The notes: generated by a model not told the origin, from the letters alone. A stretch of DNA of 64,000 bases from Marinibaculum pumilum (GCF_042646425.1 NZ_JBHRTR010000054.1:496001-560000), one strand, 5' to 3'; counted from the first letter of the stretch, positions 40,655 through 50,067 are shown. A program made the numbers and translations.

Positions 40655-41584
40655 ATGGCAGCGCTCGTCGTTGCGGAACATGACAACAGCAATCTGAAGC
40701 CGCCGACCTTCAACACGGTGACCGCGGCCGCGGCCATCGATTCCGACGTGCATGTGCTGGTCGCCGGCAGCGGCTGCGACGCCGCCGCGGAGCAGGCGTC
40801 CAAGATCGCCGGCGTGTCGAAGGTGATCGTCGCCGACGATCCGCGCTATGACCATATGCTGGCGGAGCCGATGGGCGCGCTGCTGGCGAAGATCGCCGGC
40901 GACTATGCCGCCGTGCTGGCGCCGGAAACCACCACCGGCAAGAACTACATGCCGCGCGCCGCCGCCCTGCTGGACGTGGCGCAGATCTCCGGCATCATCG
41001 AGGTGAAGTCCGCCGACACCTTCGTGCGGCCGATCTATGCCGGCAATGCGATGGCCACCGTCCAGTCCGAGGACAAGGTCAAGGTGATCACCGTCCGCGC
41101 CACCGGCTTCGACGGCGCGGCGGCGGAAGGCGGCAGCGCCTCGGTCGAGAAGATCGACGCCGCCGACGATCCGGGCAGCTCGAAGTTCGTTTCCGAGAAC
41201 CTGCAGAAGTCCGACCGGCCGGAGCTCACCTCGGCAAAGGTGATCGTGTCGGGCGGCCGCGGCATGCAGTCCGGAGACAATTTCCCGATGCTGGAGAAGC
41301 TGGCCGACAAGCTGGGTGCCGCCGTCGGCGCCAGCCGTGCGGCAGTGGACGCCGGATTCGTGCCGAACGACTATCAGGTCGGCCAGACCGGCAAGATCGT
41401 CGCGCCCGACCTGTACATCGCCGTCGGCATTTCCGGCGCGATCCAGCATCTGGCCGGCATGAAGGACAGCAAGGTCATCGTCGCCATCAACAAGGACGAG
41501 GAGGCGCCGATCTTCCAGGTTGCCGATTACGGCCTGGTGGCGGACCTGTTCAAGGCGGTGCCGGAGCTGGCAGAGGCGCTCTGA
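40655..41584 (+). CDS. etfA: Electron transfer flavoprotein, alpha subunit
   Basis: A 309-residue FAD-binding subunit. Diagnostic: VVSGGRGMQ-like VIVSGGRGMQSGDNF near residue 195, VGASRAAVDAGFVPNDYQVGQTGKIVAPDLYIAVGISGAIQHLAGMKDSK, the family signature, and IVAINKDEEAPIFQVADYGLVADLF. With EtfB it forms the ETF dimer feeding the respiratory ubiquinone pool through ETF:quinone oxidoreductase. GGGAGGG precedes the ATG. Confidence 0.96.
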   Translation: MAALVVAEHDNSNLKPPTFNTVTAAAAIDSDVHVLVAGSGCDAAAEQASKIAGVSKVIVADDPRYDHMLAEPMGALLAKIAGDYAAVLAPETTTGKNYMPRAAALLDVAQISGIIEVKSADTFVRPIYAGNAMATVQSEDKVKVITVRATGFDGAAAEGGSASVEKIDAADDPGSSKFVSENLQKSDRPELTSAKVIVSGGRGMQSGDNFPMLEKLADKLGAAVGASRAAVDAGFVPNDYQVGQTGKIVAPDLYIAVGISGAIQHLAGMKDSKVIVAINKDEEAPIFQVADYGLVADLFKAVPELAEAL

Positions 41585-41607
41585 CCCGCGGGTCGATCCG
41601 GTTTCCT

Positions 41608-41641
41608 CCGTCCCGGGCCGGGCTGGCCCGGCCCGGGACGG
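41608..41641. terminator. Perfect 15-bp GC-rich hairpin between etfA and hbd
   Basis: CCGTCCCGGGCCGGG (41608-41622) pairs fully with CCCGGCCCGGGACGG (41627-41641) around a four-base loop. It begins 24 bases after the etfA stop. No T-run follows. It could slow or stop polymerase, or protect the etfBA message end. Confidence 0.6.
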
Positions 41642-41711
41642 GGATCGGGACCGGACGCGCACAGGACCGCGGCACGGCAACGTTGCCGCGGAACGGAGCA
41701 ACAGAGCAGGA

Positions 41712-42650
41712 ATGGATGTAGGGTTGAACAACCAGCGCGGTCGTCCGCAAGCATCGGGCGAAGGCCGGAACTATCCGGAGATCCAGCGGGTCGGCGTGAT
41801 CGGCGCGGGCCAGATGGGCAACGGCATCGCCCATGTCTGCGCCCTGGCCGGCCTGGACGTGGTGCTGAACGATCTGGGTCAGGAGCAGCTCGACAAGGCC
41901 GTCTCCAAGATCGACCGGAACCTGAACCGACAGGCCGCCCGCGGCAAGATCTCCGACGAGGAGGTGAAGGCCACGATGGCGCGGATCCAGGCGACGACCG
42001 AGCTCGCCAAGATCCAGGACTGCGACCTGATCATCGAGGCGGCGACCGAGAACGAGCAGGTCAAGCTGAAGATCTTCCGCGCCCTGTGCGAGGGCCTCAG
42101 CGACAAGAGCCTGATCGCGACCAACACCTCGTCGATCTCGGTGACCCGCCTGGCGGCGGCGACCGACCGGCCGGGCCGGTTCATGGGCATGCATTTCATG
42201 AACCCGGTGCCGGTGATGCAGCTGGTGGAGCTGATCCGCGGCATCGCGACGGAGGAGGAGACCTTCTCCCGCGTGCGGGACCTGGTCGTGCGCCTGGGCA
42301 AAACGCCGGCCACGGCGGAGGATTTCCCGGCCTTCATCGTCAACCGCATCCTGCTGCCGATGATCAACGAGGCGGTCTACACCCTGTACGAAGGGGTCGG
42401 CACGGTGGAGAGCATCGACACCTCGATGCGGCTGGGGGCCAACCACCCGATGGGCCCGCTGCAGCTGGCCGACTTCATCGGCCTGGACACCTGCCTGTCG
42501 ATCATGCACGTGCTGTATGAGGGCCTGGCGGACAGCAAGTACCGGCCCTGCCCGCTGCTGACCAAGTATGTGGAGGCGGGCTGGATCGGCCAGAAGGCCG
42601 GCCGCGGCTTCTACGACTATTCGGGCGACGTCCCGGTTCCGACCCGCTGA
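41712..42650 (+). CDS. 3-Hydroxybutyryl-CoA dehydrogenase
   Basis: A 312-residue NAD-dependent L-3-hydroxyacyl-CoA dehydrogenase. The Rossmann motif VGVIGAGQMGNGIAHVCALAG lies near residue 26, the catalytic His in MGMHFMNPVPVMQLVE, the Glu in LVEL, and the C-terminal domain ANHPMGPLQLADFIGLDTCL. An N-terminal 25-residue hydrophilic extension precedes the fold. It interconverts acetoacetyl-CoA and 3-hydroxybutyryl-CoA, feeding crotonyl-CoA and so the ethylmalonyl-CoA pathway or PHB. GAGCAGG precedes the ATG. Convergent with tlpA. Confidence 0.92.
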   Translation: MDVGLNNQRGRPQASGEGRNYPEIQRVGVIGAGQMGNGIAHVCALAGLDVVLNDLGQEQLDKAVSKIDRNLNRQAARGKISDEEVKATMARIQATTELAKIQDCDLIIEAATENEQVKLKIFRALCEGLSDKSLIATNTSSISVTRLAAATDRPGRFMGMHFMNPVPVMQLVELIRGIATEEETFSRVRDLVVRLGKTPATAEDFPAFIVNRILLPMINEAVYTLYEGVGTVESIDTSMRLGANHPMGPLQLADFIGLDTCLSIMHVLYEGLADSKYRPCPLLTKYVEAGWIGQKAGRGFYDYSGDVPVPTR

Positions 42651-42680
42651 TCCGGGTCGGACCGGCCGCCGGTGCGGCGC

Positions 42681-43334
42681 CTACTGCCCCGTGACGGCTG
42701 CGCGGACGAGGGCCTTCGCCTCCGGCGAGTCCCACTCCGCCGGGCCTTCCAGGCGGCCGAGGATCTTCCCGTCCGCGCCGATCAGGAGGGTGGTTGGCAT
42801 CACCTTGCCGCCCAGGGCGCGGAACATCGCCATGCGCGGGTCGCTGGCGGTCTGCAGGTTGACGATCTCATGCTTCCTCAGGAAGTCGCCGGCGGTCTTC
42901 AGCCCGCCGCGGTCGACCGACACCGCCAGCACCTCGAAATCCTCACCCCCCAGTTCGGCCTGCAGCCGGTCCAGCGACGGCATCTCGCGCACGCAGGGCG
43001 CACACCAGGTGGCCCAGAAGTTCAGCAGGACCACCTTTCCCTGCAGGTCGGCCAGCCGCATCTCGCTGCCGTCGGCAGCAATGAAGGCCACGTCCGGTGC
43101 TGGTTCCGGCAGCAGCGCGACGCTAAAGTCCTTCACCTCCCCGGTGGCCAGGCCGTCCAGGCCCGCAGTCGCCGGTCCGGCGGCAAGAGCCAGAGACAAG
43201 GACAGAGACAGGGCCAGCAGCATCAGGCGGGTCGCGGCGGCGGCCTGCGACAGCCGGCGCCAGCGTCCCTGCGAAACACCCGGTTCCACGCCGGTTTCCG
43301 GCAGGGTCGCGCACTGTTCCTTGGGGCTGGACAT
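42681..43334 (-). CDS. TlpA-family thiol-disulfide oxidoreductase
   Basis: A 217-residue exported thioredoxin-like reductase. An N-terminal hydrophobic helix at about residues 37-56 anchors or exports it; the thioredoxin domain has FWATWCAPCVREMP (CxxC) and cis-Pro in GKVMPTTLLIG. TlpA-type proteins reduce apocytochrome or copper-protein cysteines in the periplasm. It lies in its common place between hbd and argH, facing argH across 42 bases. A 35-residue cytoplasmic leader before the helix is longer than average. Confidence 0.88.
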   Translation of the reverse strand: MSSPKEQCATLPETGVEPGVSQGRWRRLSQAAAATRLMLLALSLSLSLALAAGPATAGLDGLATGEVKDFSVALLPEPAPDVAFIAADGSEMRLADLQGKVVLLNFWATWCAPCVREMPSLDRLQAELGGEDFEVLAVSVDRGGLKTAGDFLRKHEIVNLQTASDPRMAMFRALGGKVMPTTLLIGADGKILGRLEGPAEWDSPEAKALVRAAVTGQ

Positions 43335-43376
43335 ATCCGTTACTCTCGATCGATGAACGATGCGATGTGATTGACC

Positions 43377-44846
43377 ATGATGCGTGAGACGCCAAGCACC
43401 GAGAGCGCCCCCGGGACATCCCCGGACGGCAGCGACACCGTCGGCGGCGGCCGGAATTCGGCCTGGGGCGGGCGCTTCGCCGCCGGGCCCGACGCGCTGA
43501 TGCTGCGCATCAACGCCTCGATCGACTTCGACCGCCGCCTGTTCCGCGAGGATATCGCCGGCTCGGTCGCCCACTGCCGGATGCTGGTCGCGCAGCGCAT
43601 CCTGACGGAGGCGGATGGTAAGGCGATTCTGAACGGCCTCGACAAAATTCTCCGTGAGATCGAGGACGGCCGGCTGGAGATCGACCCCGCCAAGGAAGAC
43701 ATCCACATGCATGTCGAGGCCCGCCTGCGCGAGCTGATCGGCGCGCCGGCCGGCCGGCTGCACACCGCGCGGTCGCGCAACGACCAGGTCGCCACCGACC
43801 TGCGGCTGTGGCTGCGCGCCGCGATCGACCGGCAGGACGAGGGCCTGGCCGCGCTGCAGGCGGCCCTGGTCGACCAGGCGGAGCGCCATGCCGAGACGGT
43901 GATGCCGGGCTTCACCCACCTGCAGAGCGCGCAGCCGGTCACCTTCGGCCATCACATGCTGGCCTATGCGGAGATGATCGGCCGCGACCGCGGCCGCTTC
44001 GCCGATGCCCGCCGCCGGCTGAACGAATGCCCGCTGGGCGCCGCCGCTTTGGCCGGCACCTCGTTCCCCGTCGACCGGGAGATGACCGCCCGCGAACTGG
44101 GCTTCGCCCGGCCGATGGCGAATTCCCTGGACGCCGTGTCGGACCGCGACTTCGTGCTGGAATACCTGGCCGCCGGCGCGATCCTGGCGATGCACCTGTC
44201 GCGGCTGGCGGAAGAGGTGGTGATCTGGTCGTCGGCGCAGTTCCGTTTCCTGAACCCCGGCGATGCCTTCACCACCGGCTCGTCGATCATGCCGCAGAAG
44301 CGCAACCCGGATGCCGCAGAGCTGCTGCGCGCCAAGGCGGGCCGGGTGATCGGCGCGCTGAACGCCCTGCTGGTGGTGATGAAGGGGCTGCCGCTGGCCT
44401 ATGGCAAGGACATGCAGGAAGACAAGGAGCCGCTGTTCGACGCCGCCGACACCCTGGAGACCTGCATCGCGGTGGCCGCCGGCATCGTCGGCGATCTGAT
44501 GCCGAATGCGGACCGCCTGCGCGAAGCCGCGGGTTCCGGCTTCGCCACCGCCACCGACCTGGCCGACTGGCTGGTACGGGAACTGGGCCTGCCGTTCCGG
44601 GAAGCCCACCATGTCACCGGCAGCCTGGTGCGCGCCGCCGAAGAGCGCGGCTGCGGGCTGGAAGACCTGCCGCTGGAGGTCTTCACCGGCACCGACGCAC
44701 GGATCCACGACGGCGTCTACCAGGTGCTGGGAATCGACAATTCGGTACGCAGCCGGACCAGCCTGGGCGGCACGGCGCCGGACCAGGTCCGGCGGCAGGC
44801 AGCGCAATGGCGCAGCCGGCTGGAACAGGACGGGGAGGCCCCGTGA
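43377..44846 (+). CDS. argH: Argininosuccinate lyase
   Basis: A 489-residue last enzyme of arginine synthesis. Family signature GSSIMPQKRNPDAAELLRAKAGR near residue 302, catalytic His region GFTHLQSAQPVTFGHHM, and WGGRFAAGPDALMLRINASIDFD at the start. A 28-residue N-terminal extension precedes the common start of WGGRF. The ATG at 43377 is one of two tandem ATGs; the TTG at 43371 is not needed. Its stop overlaps the next start by one base. Confidence 0.96.
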   Translation: MMRETPSTESAPGTSPDGSDTVGGGRNSAWGGRFAAGPDALMLRINASIDFDRRLFREDIAGSVAHCRMLVAQRILTEADGKAILNGLDKILREIEDGRLEIDPAKEDIHMHVEARLRELIGAPAGRLHTARSRNDQVATDLRLWLRAAIDRQDEGLAALQAALVDQAERHAETVMPGFTHLQSAQPVTFGHHMLAYAEMIGRDRGRFADARRRLNECPLGAAALAGTSFPVDREMTARELGFARPMANSLDAVSDRDFVLEYLAAGAILAMHLSRLAEEVVIWSSAQFRFLNPGDAFTTGSSIMPQKRNPDAAELLRAKAGRVIGALNALLVVMKGLPLAYGKDMQEDKEPLFDAADTLETCIAVAAGIVGDLMPNADRLREAAGSGFATATDLADWLVRELGLPFREAHHVTGSLVRAAEERGCGLEDLPLEVFTGTDARIHDGVYQVLGIDNSVRSRTSLGGTAPDQVRRQAAQWRSRLEQDGEAP

Positions 44847-45040
44847 TGATTGACCACAGCGACCGCCCCGCAGCCGCGGATCGGGCCGGCCGGCGCCGCC
44901 TCCTCGGCCTCGCGGCCGCCGGCCTGGCCGCCCTTGCCGTCGCCGCCTGCGGCAAGAAGGGCGACCCCGCCTATCCACCAGATACCGTTCCCGGCGCGCC
45001 GCGGGCACGCCGCGACAATTCCAAGGTCTATCCGGACTGA
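44846..45040 (+). CDS. LptM-like (YifL) small lipoprotein
   Basis: A 64-residue lipoprotein between argH and lysA, the position where LptM-like genes commonly lie. A signal sequence (RRRLLGLAAAGLAALAVAAC) ends in a lipobox Cys at about residue 35, followed by GKKGDPAYPP, the KGP/D-x-Y-x-P motif of LptM, which helps assemble the LPS translocon LptD/LptE at the outer membrane in E. coli. The start overlaps the argH stop, so translation is coupled. Confidence 0.85.
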   Translation: MIDHSDRPAAADRAGRRRLLGLAAAGLAALAVAACGKKGDPAYPPDTVPGAPRARRDNSKVYPD

Positions 45041-45047
45041 GCGGGAG

Positions 45048-46424
45048 ATGATGGCTGCCATGTCCACCCCCAATACCGCCCTGCGCGCAGCAGAGCCCGG
45101 CGCGCCGCTGCCCGCGGACGCAGTCCCAGCCCTGCCGGGCGCGCCCCATTTCGCCTATCGCGGCGGCCGCCTGATGGCCGACGAGGTGCCGCTGGAGGAC
45201 GTGGCTGAGGCCGCCGGCACCCCGGTCTTCGTCTATTCCCGGCAGGCGGTCCTGGACGCGGCGGAGGCCTATCGCACGGCGCTGGCCGAACTGCCGGCGA
45301 CGATCTGCTACGCCATGAAGGCCAATGGCAATGGTGCCCTGCTGCGCAGCCTGGCGACGGCCGGGCTGGGGGTCGACGTGGTCTCCGCGGGCGAGATGAA
45401 GCTGGCCCTGCGGGCGGGCTTTCCCGCGTCGCGCATCGTCTTCTCCGGCGTCGGCAAGACCGCGGCGGAGATCGGCGAGGCGCTGGATGCAGGGATCGCC
45501 CATCTGAACGTGGAATCGGAAGCGGAGCTTGAGGCTGTGGCGCAGGTCGCGGCGCAGCGGGGCAAGGTCGCGCACATCCTGCTGCGGGTGAACCCCGACG
45601 TGGCCGCGGCCACGCACGAGAAGATCGCGACCGGCCACAAGGCCACCAAATTCGGCATCGCGCTGGAGCATGCGCCGGCGCTCTATGCCCGCGCGGCGGC
45701 CGATCCCTGGCTGGAGCCGATCGGCATCGCCGCCCATATCGGCAGCCAGATCATCGACATGAGCCCCTACCGCACCGCCTTCGGCCGGATGGCGGAACTG
45801 GTCGATGCGCTGCGCGGCCAGGGCCTGACGGTGACCCAGGTCGACCTGGGCGGCGGCATCGGCATCCGCTACCGCGACGAGCCCCTGCCGGACCTGGCCG
45901 CCTATGGCGCCATCGTGCGCGAAATCTTCGGCCACCGCGACGTGGAGATCCTGATAGAGCCCGGCCGCTCCCTGGTCGGCAATGCGGGTGTCCTTCTGAC
46001 CCGCGTGATCTATGTGAAGAAGAGCGGCGGCAAGACATTCGTCGTGGTCGACGCGGCGATGAACGACCTGATCCGGCCGACCCTGTACGACGCCTGGCAC
46101 GAGATCGTGCCGGTGCATCCGGCGCCCGGCGCGCCCGTCGTGCCGGTCGACGTGGTCGGCCCGGTCTGCGAGACCGGTGACTACCTGGCGCGCAACAGGG
46201 AGATGCCGGAGCCGGTCGCGGGGTCTTTACTCGCCGTCATGTCGGCCGGTGCCTATGCTGCGGTGATGGCCTCGTCCTACAATGCGCGGCCGCTGGCGCC
46301 GGAAGTGCTGGTCGACGGCGGGCGCCATGCCGTGGTGCGGCGGCGGCCGACCATGGACGAGATGACGGCACTGGAGGCGGTGCCCGACTGGTTGGCGCCG
46401 GCGCCGCCGCAGGGCGACAGGTAG
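45048..46424 (+). CDS. lysA: Diaminopimelate decarboxylase
   Basis: A 458-residue PLP enzyme converting meso-diaminopimelate to lysine. PLP lysine in YAMKANGNGALLRSLA, the glycine loop GGGIGIRY, the phosphate site IEPGRSLVGNAG, and C-terminal VCETGDYLARNREMP with the active-site Cys and the GAY motif. The first 35 residues are an unusual extension before the common HFAYRGGRLMAD start. Three in-frame ATGs (45048, 45051, 45060) are close together, so the exact start is uncertain. It follows the LptM-like gene at 7 bases. Confidence 0.95.
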   Translation: MMAAMSTPNTALRAAEPGAPLPADAVPALPGAPHFAYRGGRLMADEVPLEDVAEAAGTPVFVYSRQAVLDAAEAYRTALAELPATICYAMKANGNGALLRSLATAGLGVDVVSAGEMKLALRAGFPASRIVFSGVGKTAAEIGEALDAGIAHLNVESEAELEAVAQVAAQRGKVAHILLRVNPDVAAATHEKIATGHKATKFGIALEHAPALYARAAADPWLEPIGIAAHIGSQIIDMSPYRTAFGRMAELVDALRGQGLTVTQVDLGGGIGIRYRDEPLPDLAAYGAIVREIFGHRDVEILIEPGRSLVGNAGVLLTRVIYVKKSGGKTFVVVDAAMNDLIRPTLYDAWHEIVPVHPAPGAPVVPVDVVGPVCETGDYLARNREMPEPVAGSLLAVMSAGAYAAVMASSYNARPLAPEVLVDGGRHAVVRRRPTMDEMTALEAVPDWLAPAPPQGDR

Positions 46425-46593
46425 CACGGGCGCCAGGCAGCACGGGCCGCCGAAGGAACAGCACGGCCGGGGTCGCGACGGGGGGAGCGGCGCCGGCGGG
46501 ACATCGACGATGCCGCCGGCTTGCCGGCGAGGCGGAATGCACCCTGCGGACCGACCCGCCGGGTGGAGGAATGGACGCGAGGATCTCCCCCCG

Positions 46594-49290
46594 ATGAGCA
46601 GCGACAGCCACAGCGATCCGGGCCGGCGGCCCGCATCCGGCGCCGCCCGGCGGCCGGGGCCACGGACCGCGCAGCAGGCGATCCTGGAACGACGGGTCGC
46701 CTGGACCCGGCTCAGCCTGATCTGGGAACAGGTCTGGCCGCGGCTGGCACTGGCCTTCGGCGTCGTCGCGCTTTTTGCAATTCTTTCCCTGTTCAATCTC
46801 TGGCGCCTGCTGGGCGGCTGGGGCCATGCCCTGGCCCTGGCCCTGTTCGCCCTCGCCCTTGCCGCGGCCCTGGTCTGGGCGATCGTCACCGTGCGCTGGC
46901 CGACCCGGGCCGAGGCGCGGCGCCGGCTGGAGCAGACCAACGGGCTGGATCACCGGCCGCTGGCCACCCTGCAGGACAGCCTGGACCCGGCGGAACCCGA
47001 GGGCAGCGAGGCCCGTGCCCTCTGGGCCGAGCACCAGCGGCGGGTCGCCGAGCGTCTGCGCCGGGTGCGGCCGCCGCTGCCGCAGGCGGGCTGGGCACGG
47101 ATCGATCCCTGGGGCCTGCGGGCAGCATTCGGCCTGGTGCTGGTGGTGGCCCTGGGCTTCGCCGGCTGGCGGATTCCGCATCTGATGAGCGATGCCTTCC
47201 GCCCGACCTTCGCCGTGGCGGAAACCGCGCTGCCCGCCGTCGAGGGCTGGATCACCCCGCCGGCCTATACCCAGGCGGCGCCGATCTTCCTGACCAAGGA
47301 CGGCGTCCCGGTGCTGGGCGCGGATGGCTGGCTCGCCACCAGCCGCCCCGCCGCATGGCGCATGGCGGCAGGGGAGGACAGCGACCCGACGGAGGCTGCG
47401 ACCGCAGAGGGCGAACCTGTCGACCCGGCCGAGATGCCCGGCCGCGGGGCGATCGCCGTGCCGCAGGGCAGCACCCTGACCCTGCGGGTGGCAAATGCGC
47501 CGCAGGCGCTCGACCTGGAACTCGACGGCGCACGGCATCCGTTCGAGCAGATCGACCCCACCAACCAGCAGGTCGAGCTGCCGATCGAGAGCGGCCGCAG
47601 CCTGGCCGTCATGGCCGGCGAGGACCTGCTGGCCCGCTGGCGAATCGCGGTGCGGAAGGACCAGGTGCCGGAGATCGCGTTTGCCGACCAGCCGGTGGGA
47701 ACCGCCCGCGACGCCCTGCAGATGCACTACGCCGCCCGCGACGATTACGGGCTGTCGGAGGTCGCCGCAGAGATCGTCCCGACGGACGAGCCGGGCCAGA
47801 AGATGGCGCTGGACCTGCCGTTGCCGGGCCTGCGCCCGGTGAAGGCGAAGGACCTGTCATTCCATGACCTGACCGCGCATCCCTGGGCCGGGCGCGAGGT
47901 CGGTATCACCCTGACGGCGCGCGACGAGGCCGACCAGGTCGGCCGCAGCGAGACGGTGACGATGGTGCTGCCGCAGCGGATCTTCACCCATCCGGTGGCG
48001 CAGGCCCTGGTCGAGCAGCGGCGCGAGCTGGCCCATGGCGAGCCGCCGATCGACCGGGTGGAGCTGGCGCTGGACAGCATCTCCTCGATCCCCGACAGCT
48101 TCGACCATGATCCCGTCGTGTCGCTGGCGCTGGGCGTGTCGACCGCAAGGCTGCGCCACGGGTCCGGCGACCCGGAAAGCCTGTCCGGTATCCAGGACCT
48201 GCTCTGGGATACCGCGCTGCGGCTGGAGGATGGCGATCTCTCGCTGGCGGAACGCGCGCTGCGCTCCGCCCAGCGGCGGCTGATGGAGGCACTGGCGCGT
48301 AACGCCACGGATGCCGAGATCGAGAAGCTGATGCGCGAACTGCGGGAGGCGATGGACAAGTTCCTGCAGGCGATGACCGAGCAGGCCCTGCGCAACATGG
48401 ACGAACTGTCGGAGATCCCGAGCGAGGACCTGCAGAGCCGCATGCTGGGCTCCGAACAGCTCCGCCGCATGCTGGAGCGGGCCGAGGACCTGGCGAAAGG
48501 CGGCGCGCGCGATGCCGCCCGCGACATGCTGTCCGAGCTCAACCGGATGTTGGAGAGCCTGAAGCAGGGCCGGGTGATGGCCGATCCGCGCGGTGCCATG
48601 CAGGGCCAGCGCACCCTGGAGGAGCTGTCGGAGATCCTGCGCGACCAGCAGCAGCTGCTGGACCGGTCGTTCCGCCAGAGCCAGCGCGGCCAGCAGGGGC
48701 AGCAGGGCCAGCGGGGGCAGCAGGGCGAGCAGGGCCAGATGGGCCAGCAGGGCCAGCGCGGCCGGCAGCCGGGTCAGCAACCCGGCCAGGGTCCGGGCTC
48801 CGGTCAGGGCCTGGGCGGCGACGCGCAGGCGCAGGAGGATCTGCGCCGCCGGCTGCAGGAACTGCTCGACCGGCTCGGCGAGGGCGGCACGCCGGTGCCG
48901 GATGCCTTCGGACGCGCAGACCAGTCGATGGGCGCGGCACGGGACGCGCTGGAAGGCGGCGCGTCCGGCATGGCGGCCGAGGAACAGAGCAATGCACTGG
49001 ACCAGCTGCGGCAGGGCATGCGCGGCCTGATGGACCAGCTGGCCGATCAGATGAACAGCGGCGGCGAGGGCGAAGCCGAGGCGATGGGGCAGAGCGGCGC
49101 CGACAATCATGACCCGCTGGGTCGGCCGATGCCGGGCGAGTGGGAGGATGGCAGTTCCACGAAGGTGCCGGAGGAGGCCGACCTGCAGCGGGCGCGGGAA
49201 ATCCTGGAAGAACTCTACCGCCGCTCCGGCGAGCGCTACCGGCCGTCGCTGGAGCTCGACTATATCGACCGGCTGCTACGCCGCTTCTGA
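46594..49290 (+). CDS. TIGR02302-family large membrane protein
   Basis: An 898-residue protein of the alphaproteobacterial family TIGR02302 of unknown role. Two N-terminal helices (about 50-100) and a third near 160-180 anchor it; the bulk is a periplasmic domain with ALGVSTARLRHG and an alpha-helical region (RMLERAEDLAKGGARDAARDML, coiled-coil-like). Residues about 690-745 are a Gln/Gly/Arg repeat. The C-terminal SSTKVPEEADLQRAREILEELYRRSGERYRPSLELDYIDRLLRRF is highly conserved. Its place after lysA is the normal synteny. ATG 46594 fits the first helices; ribosome site is weak. Confidence 0.88.
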   Translation: MSSDSHSDPGRRPASGAARRPGPRTAQQAILERRVAWTRLSLIWEQVWPRLALAFGVVALFAILSLFNLWRLLGGWGHALALALFALALAAALVWAIVTVRWPTRAEARRRLEQTNGLDHRPLATLQDSLDPAEPEGSEARALWAEHQRRVAERLRRVRPPLPQAGWARIDPWGLRAAFGLVLVVALGFAGWRIPHLMSDAFRPTFAVAETALPAVEGWITPPAYTQAAPIFLTKDGVPVLGADGWLATSRPAAWRMAAGEDSDPTEAATAEGEPVDPAEMPGRGAIAVPQGSTLTLRVANAPQALDLELDGARHPFEQIDPTNQQVELPIESGRSLAVMAGEDLLARWRIAVRKDQVPEIAFADQPVGTARDALQMHYAARDDYGLSEVAAEIVPTDEPGQKMALDLPLPGLRPVKAKDLSFHDLTAHPWAGREVGITLTARDEADQVGRSETVTMVLPQRIFTHPVAQALVEQRRELAHGEPPIDRVELALDSISSIPDSFDHDPVVSLALGVSTARLRHGSGDPESLSGIQDLLWDTALRLEDGDLSLAERALRSAQRRLMEALARNATDAEIEKLMRELREAMDKFLQAMTEQALRNMDELSEIPSEDLQSRMLGSEQLRRMLERAEDLAKGGARDAARDMLSELNRMLESLKQGRVMADPRGAMQGQRTLEELSEILRDQQQLLDRSFRQSQRGQQGQQGQRGQQGEQGQMGQQGQRGRQPGQQPGQGPGSGQGLGGDAQAQEDLRRRLQELLDRLGEGGTPVPDAFGRADQSMGAARDALEGGASGMAAEEQSNALDQLRQGMRGLMDQLADQMNSGGEGEAEAMGQSGADNHDPLGRPMPGEWEDGSSTKVPEEADLQRAREILEELYRRSGERYRPSLELDYIDRLLRRF
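48664..48835 (+). repeat. Gln-Gly-rich coding repeat (9-bp unit GGCCAGCAG-like)
   Basis: Within the TIGR02302 gene, imperfect units of GGC/GGG-CAG-CAG/CGC run for about 170 bases, encoding alternating GQQ/GQR/GQM triplets. It is a disordered linker, not a CRISPR: no conserved spacer pattern. Confidence 0.85.
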
Positions 49291-49338
49291 CCGCCGGGCC
49301 GCTGCCGGGCGCCGGGCGTCCGGCAGGTGCCTGCGGCG

Positions 49339-50067
49339 CTACCTGGCAGGCAGCGCGAAGGACAGGCGGAGATCGGCAACCGTCTGCGGATAGCTCTCGA
49401 ACCGGGCCGCGAAGGTTGTTCTTCCGCCGGGCGGCAGCATGGCAGCGTCGGTCTTCACCGCGCGGGTGACCAGCGCCGCCCCGGTGCTGTCCAGCAGCAC
49501 GACTTCCACCGCCGGCACCGCCTGCTCCGCCTCGCCGCTGTTGATGACGGTTCCGGACACCACGAGGGTGGTGTCCTGGTCCTCGAAGCTGGTGGCGGTG
49601 TCGCGGAAGTCGAGGGTGATGGGCGGCGCAGGCAGGTCGATGCCGGCCGTGACGTAGAGCCGCTCGATCGGCGGCCAGAGTTCGACCAGGGTGCCGCGGG
49701 CGAAATAGAGCACCGCCACGACGCCGACGATCGCTGCCAGCAGCCCATACCAGCCGATCGAGCTGCCGGATCGCTGCTGCGCTTTCTTGCGCTGCACCCG
49801 TGCGCGGGTCTGGATCGGCAGCTGGGGGATCGGCTCGCCATCGAGCTCGGTCAGGTCGTAGCTGCCCGGCTCCGGCTCGTCCCAGTCCGCCGCCTCTGCG
49901 TCCGGATCCGGGCCACCCGGTTCCTCGAACGCCTCATCCTCGAGCGGCATCTCGGCGACGGCGGGTTCGGCCTGCCGCCTGGCCGCCGGCCGGGCCGCGG
50001 CTGCAGGGGCCGCGGCCGGTGCCTCGCGCGGGGGCGCGGCGCGCGGTGCCGCCGCCCTGGGCGCGGC
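49339..50067 (-). CDS. DUF3426 / MJ0042 zinc-ribbon family protein (5' end in gap)
   Basis: The C-terminal 242 residues of a protein whose start is lost in the N gap. An Ala/Pro/Arg-rich linker and an acidic stretch lead to a single helix (GWYGLLAAIVGVVAVLYFARGTLVE) followed by a periplasmic immunoglobulin-like DUF3426 domain (TLVVSGTVINSGEAEQAVPAVEVVLLDSTG...LPPGGRTTFAARFESYP). Complete relatives begin with a four-Cys MJ0042 zinc ribbon in the cytoplasm, expected in the missing part. Function unknown. Confidence 0.8.
   Translation of the reverse strand, partial: AAPRAAAPRAAPPREAPAAAPAAAARPAARRQAEPAVAEMPLEDEAFEEPGGPDPDAEAADWDEPEPGSYDLTELDGEPIPQLPIQTRARVQRKKAQQRSGSSIGWYGLLAAIVGVVAVLYFARGTLVELWPPIERLYVTAGIDLPAPPITLDFRDTATSFEDQDTTLVVSGTVINSGEAEQAVPAVEVVLLDSTGAALVTRAVKTDAAMLPPGGRTTFAARFESYPQTVADLRLSFALPAR

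Noticed and set aside
42681..46118. A very long antisense open frame across argH-lysA, with similar ones at 5140-7845 and 49339-51627
   Set aside because: These mirror well-supported genes on the other strand; the translations are low-complexity Arg/Gln/His/Asp-rich and match no family, apart from the true ends annotated separately.
46425..46480. Three AGCACGG direct repeats after lysA
   Set aside because: Short, unevenly spaced (16 and 21 bases) and in GC-rich sequence; no supporting structure.
48664..48835. Possible CRISPR-like repeat array
   Set aside because: The repeats are 9 bp, in frame, contiguous and encode a Gln-Gly linker; there are no spacers.
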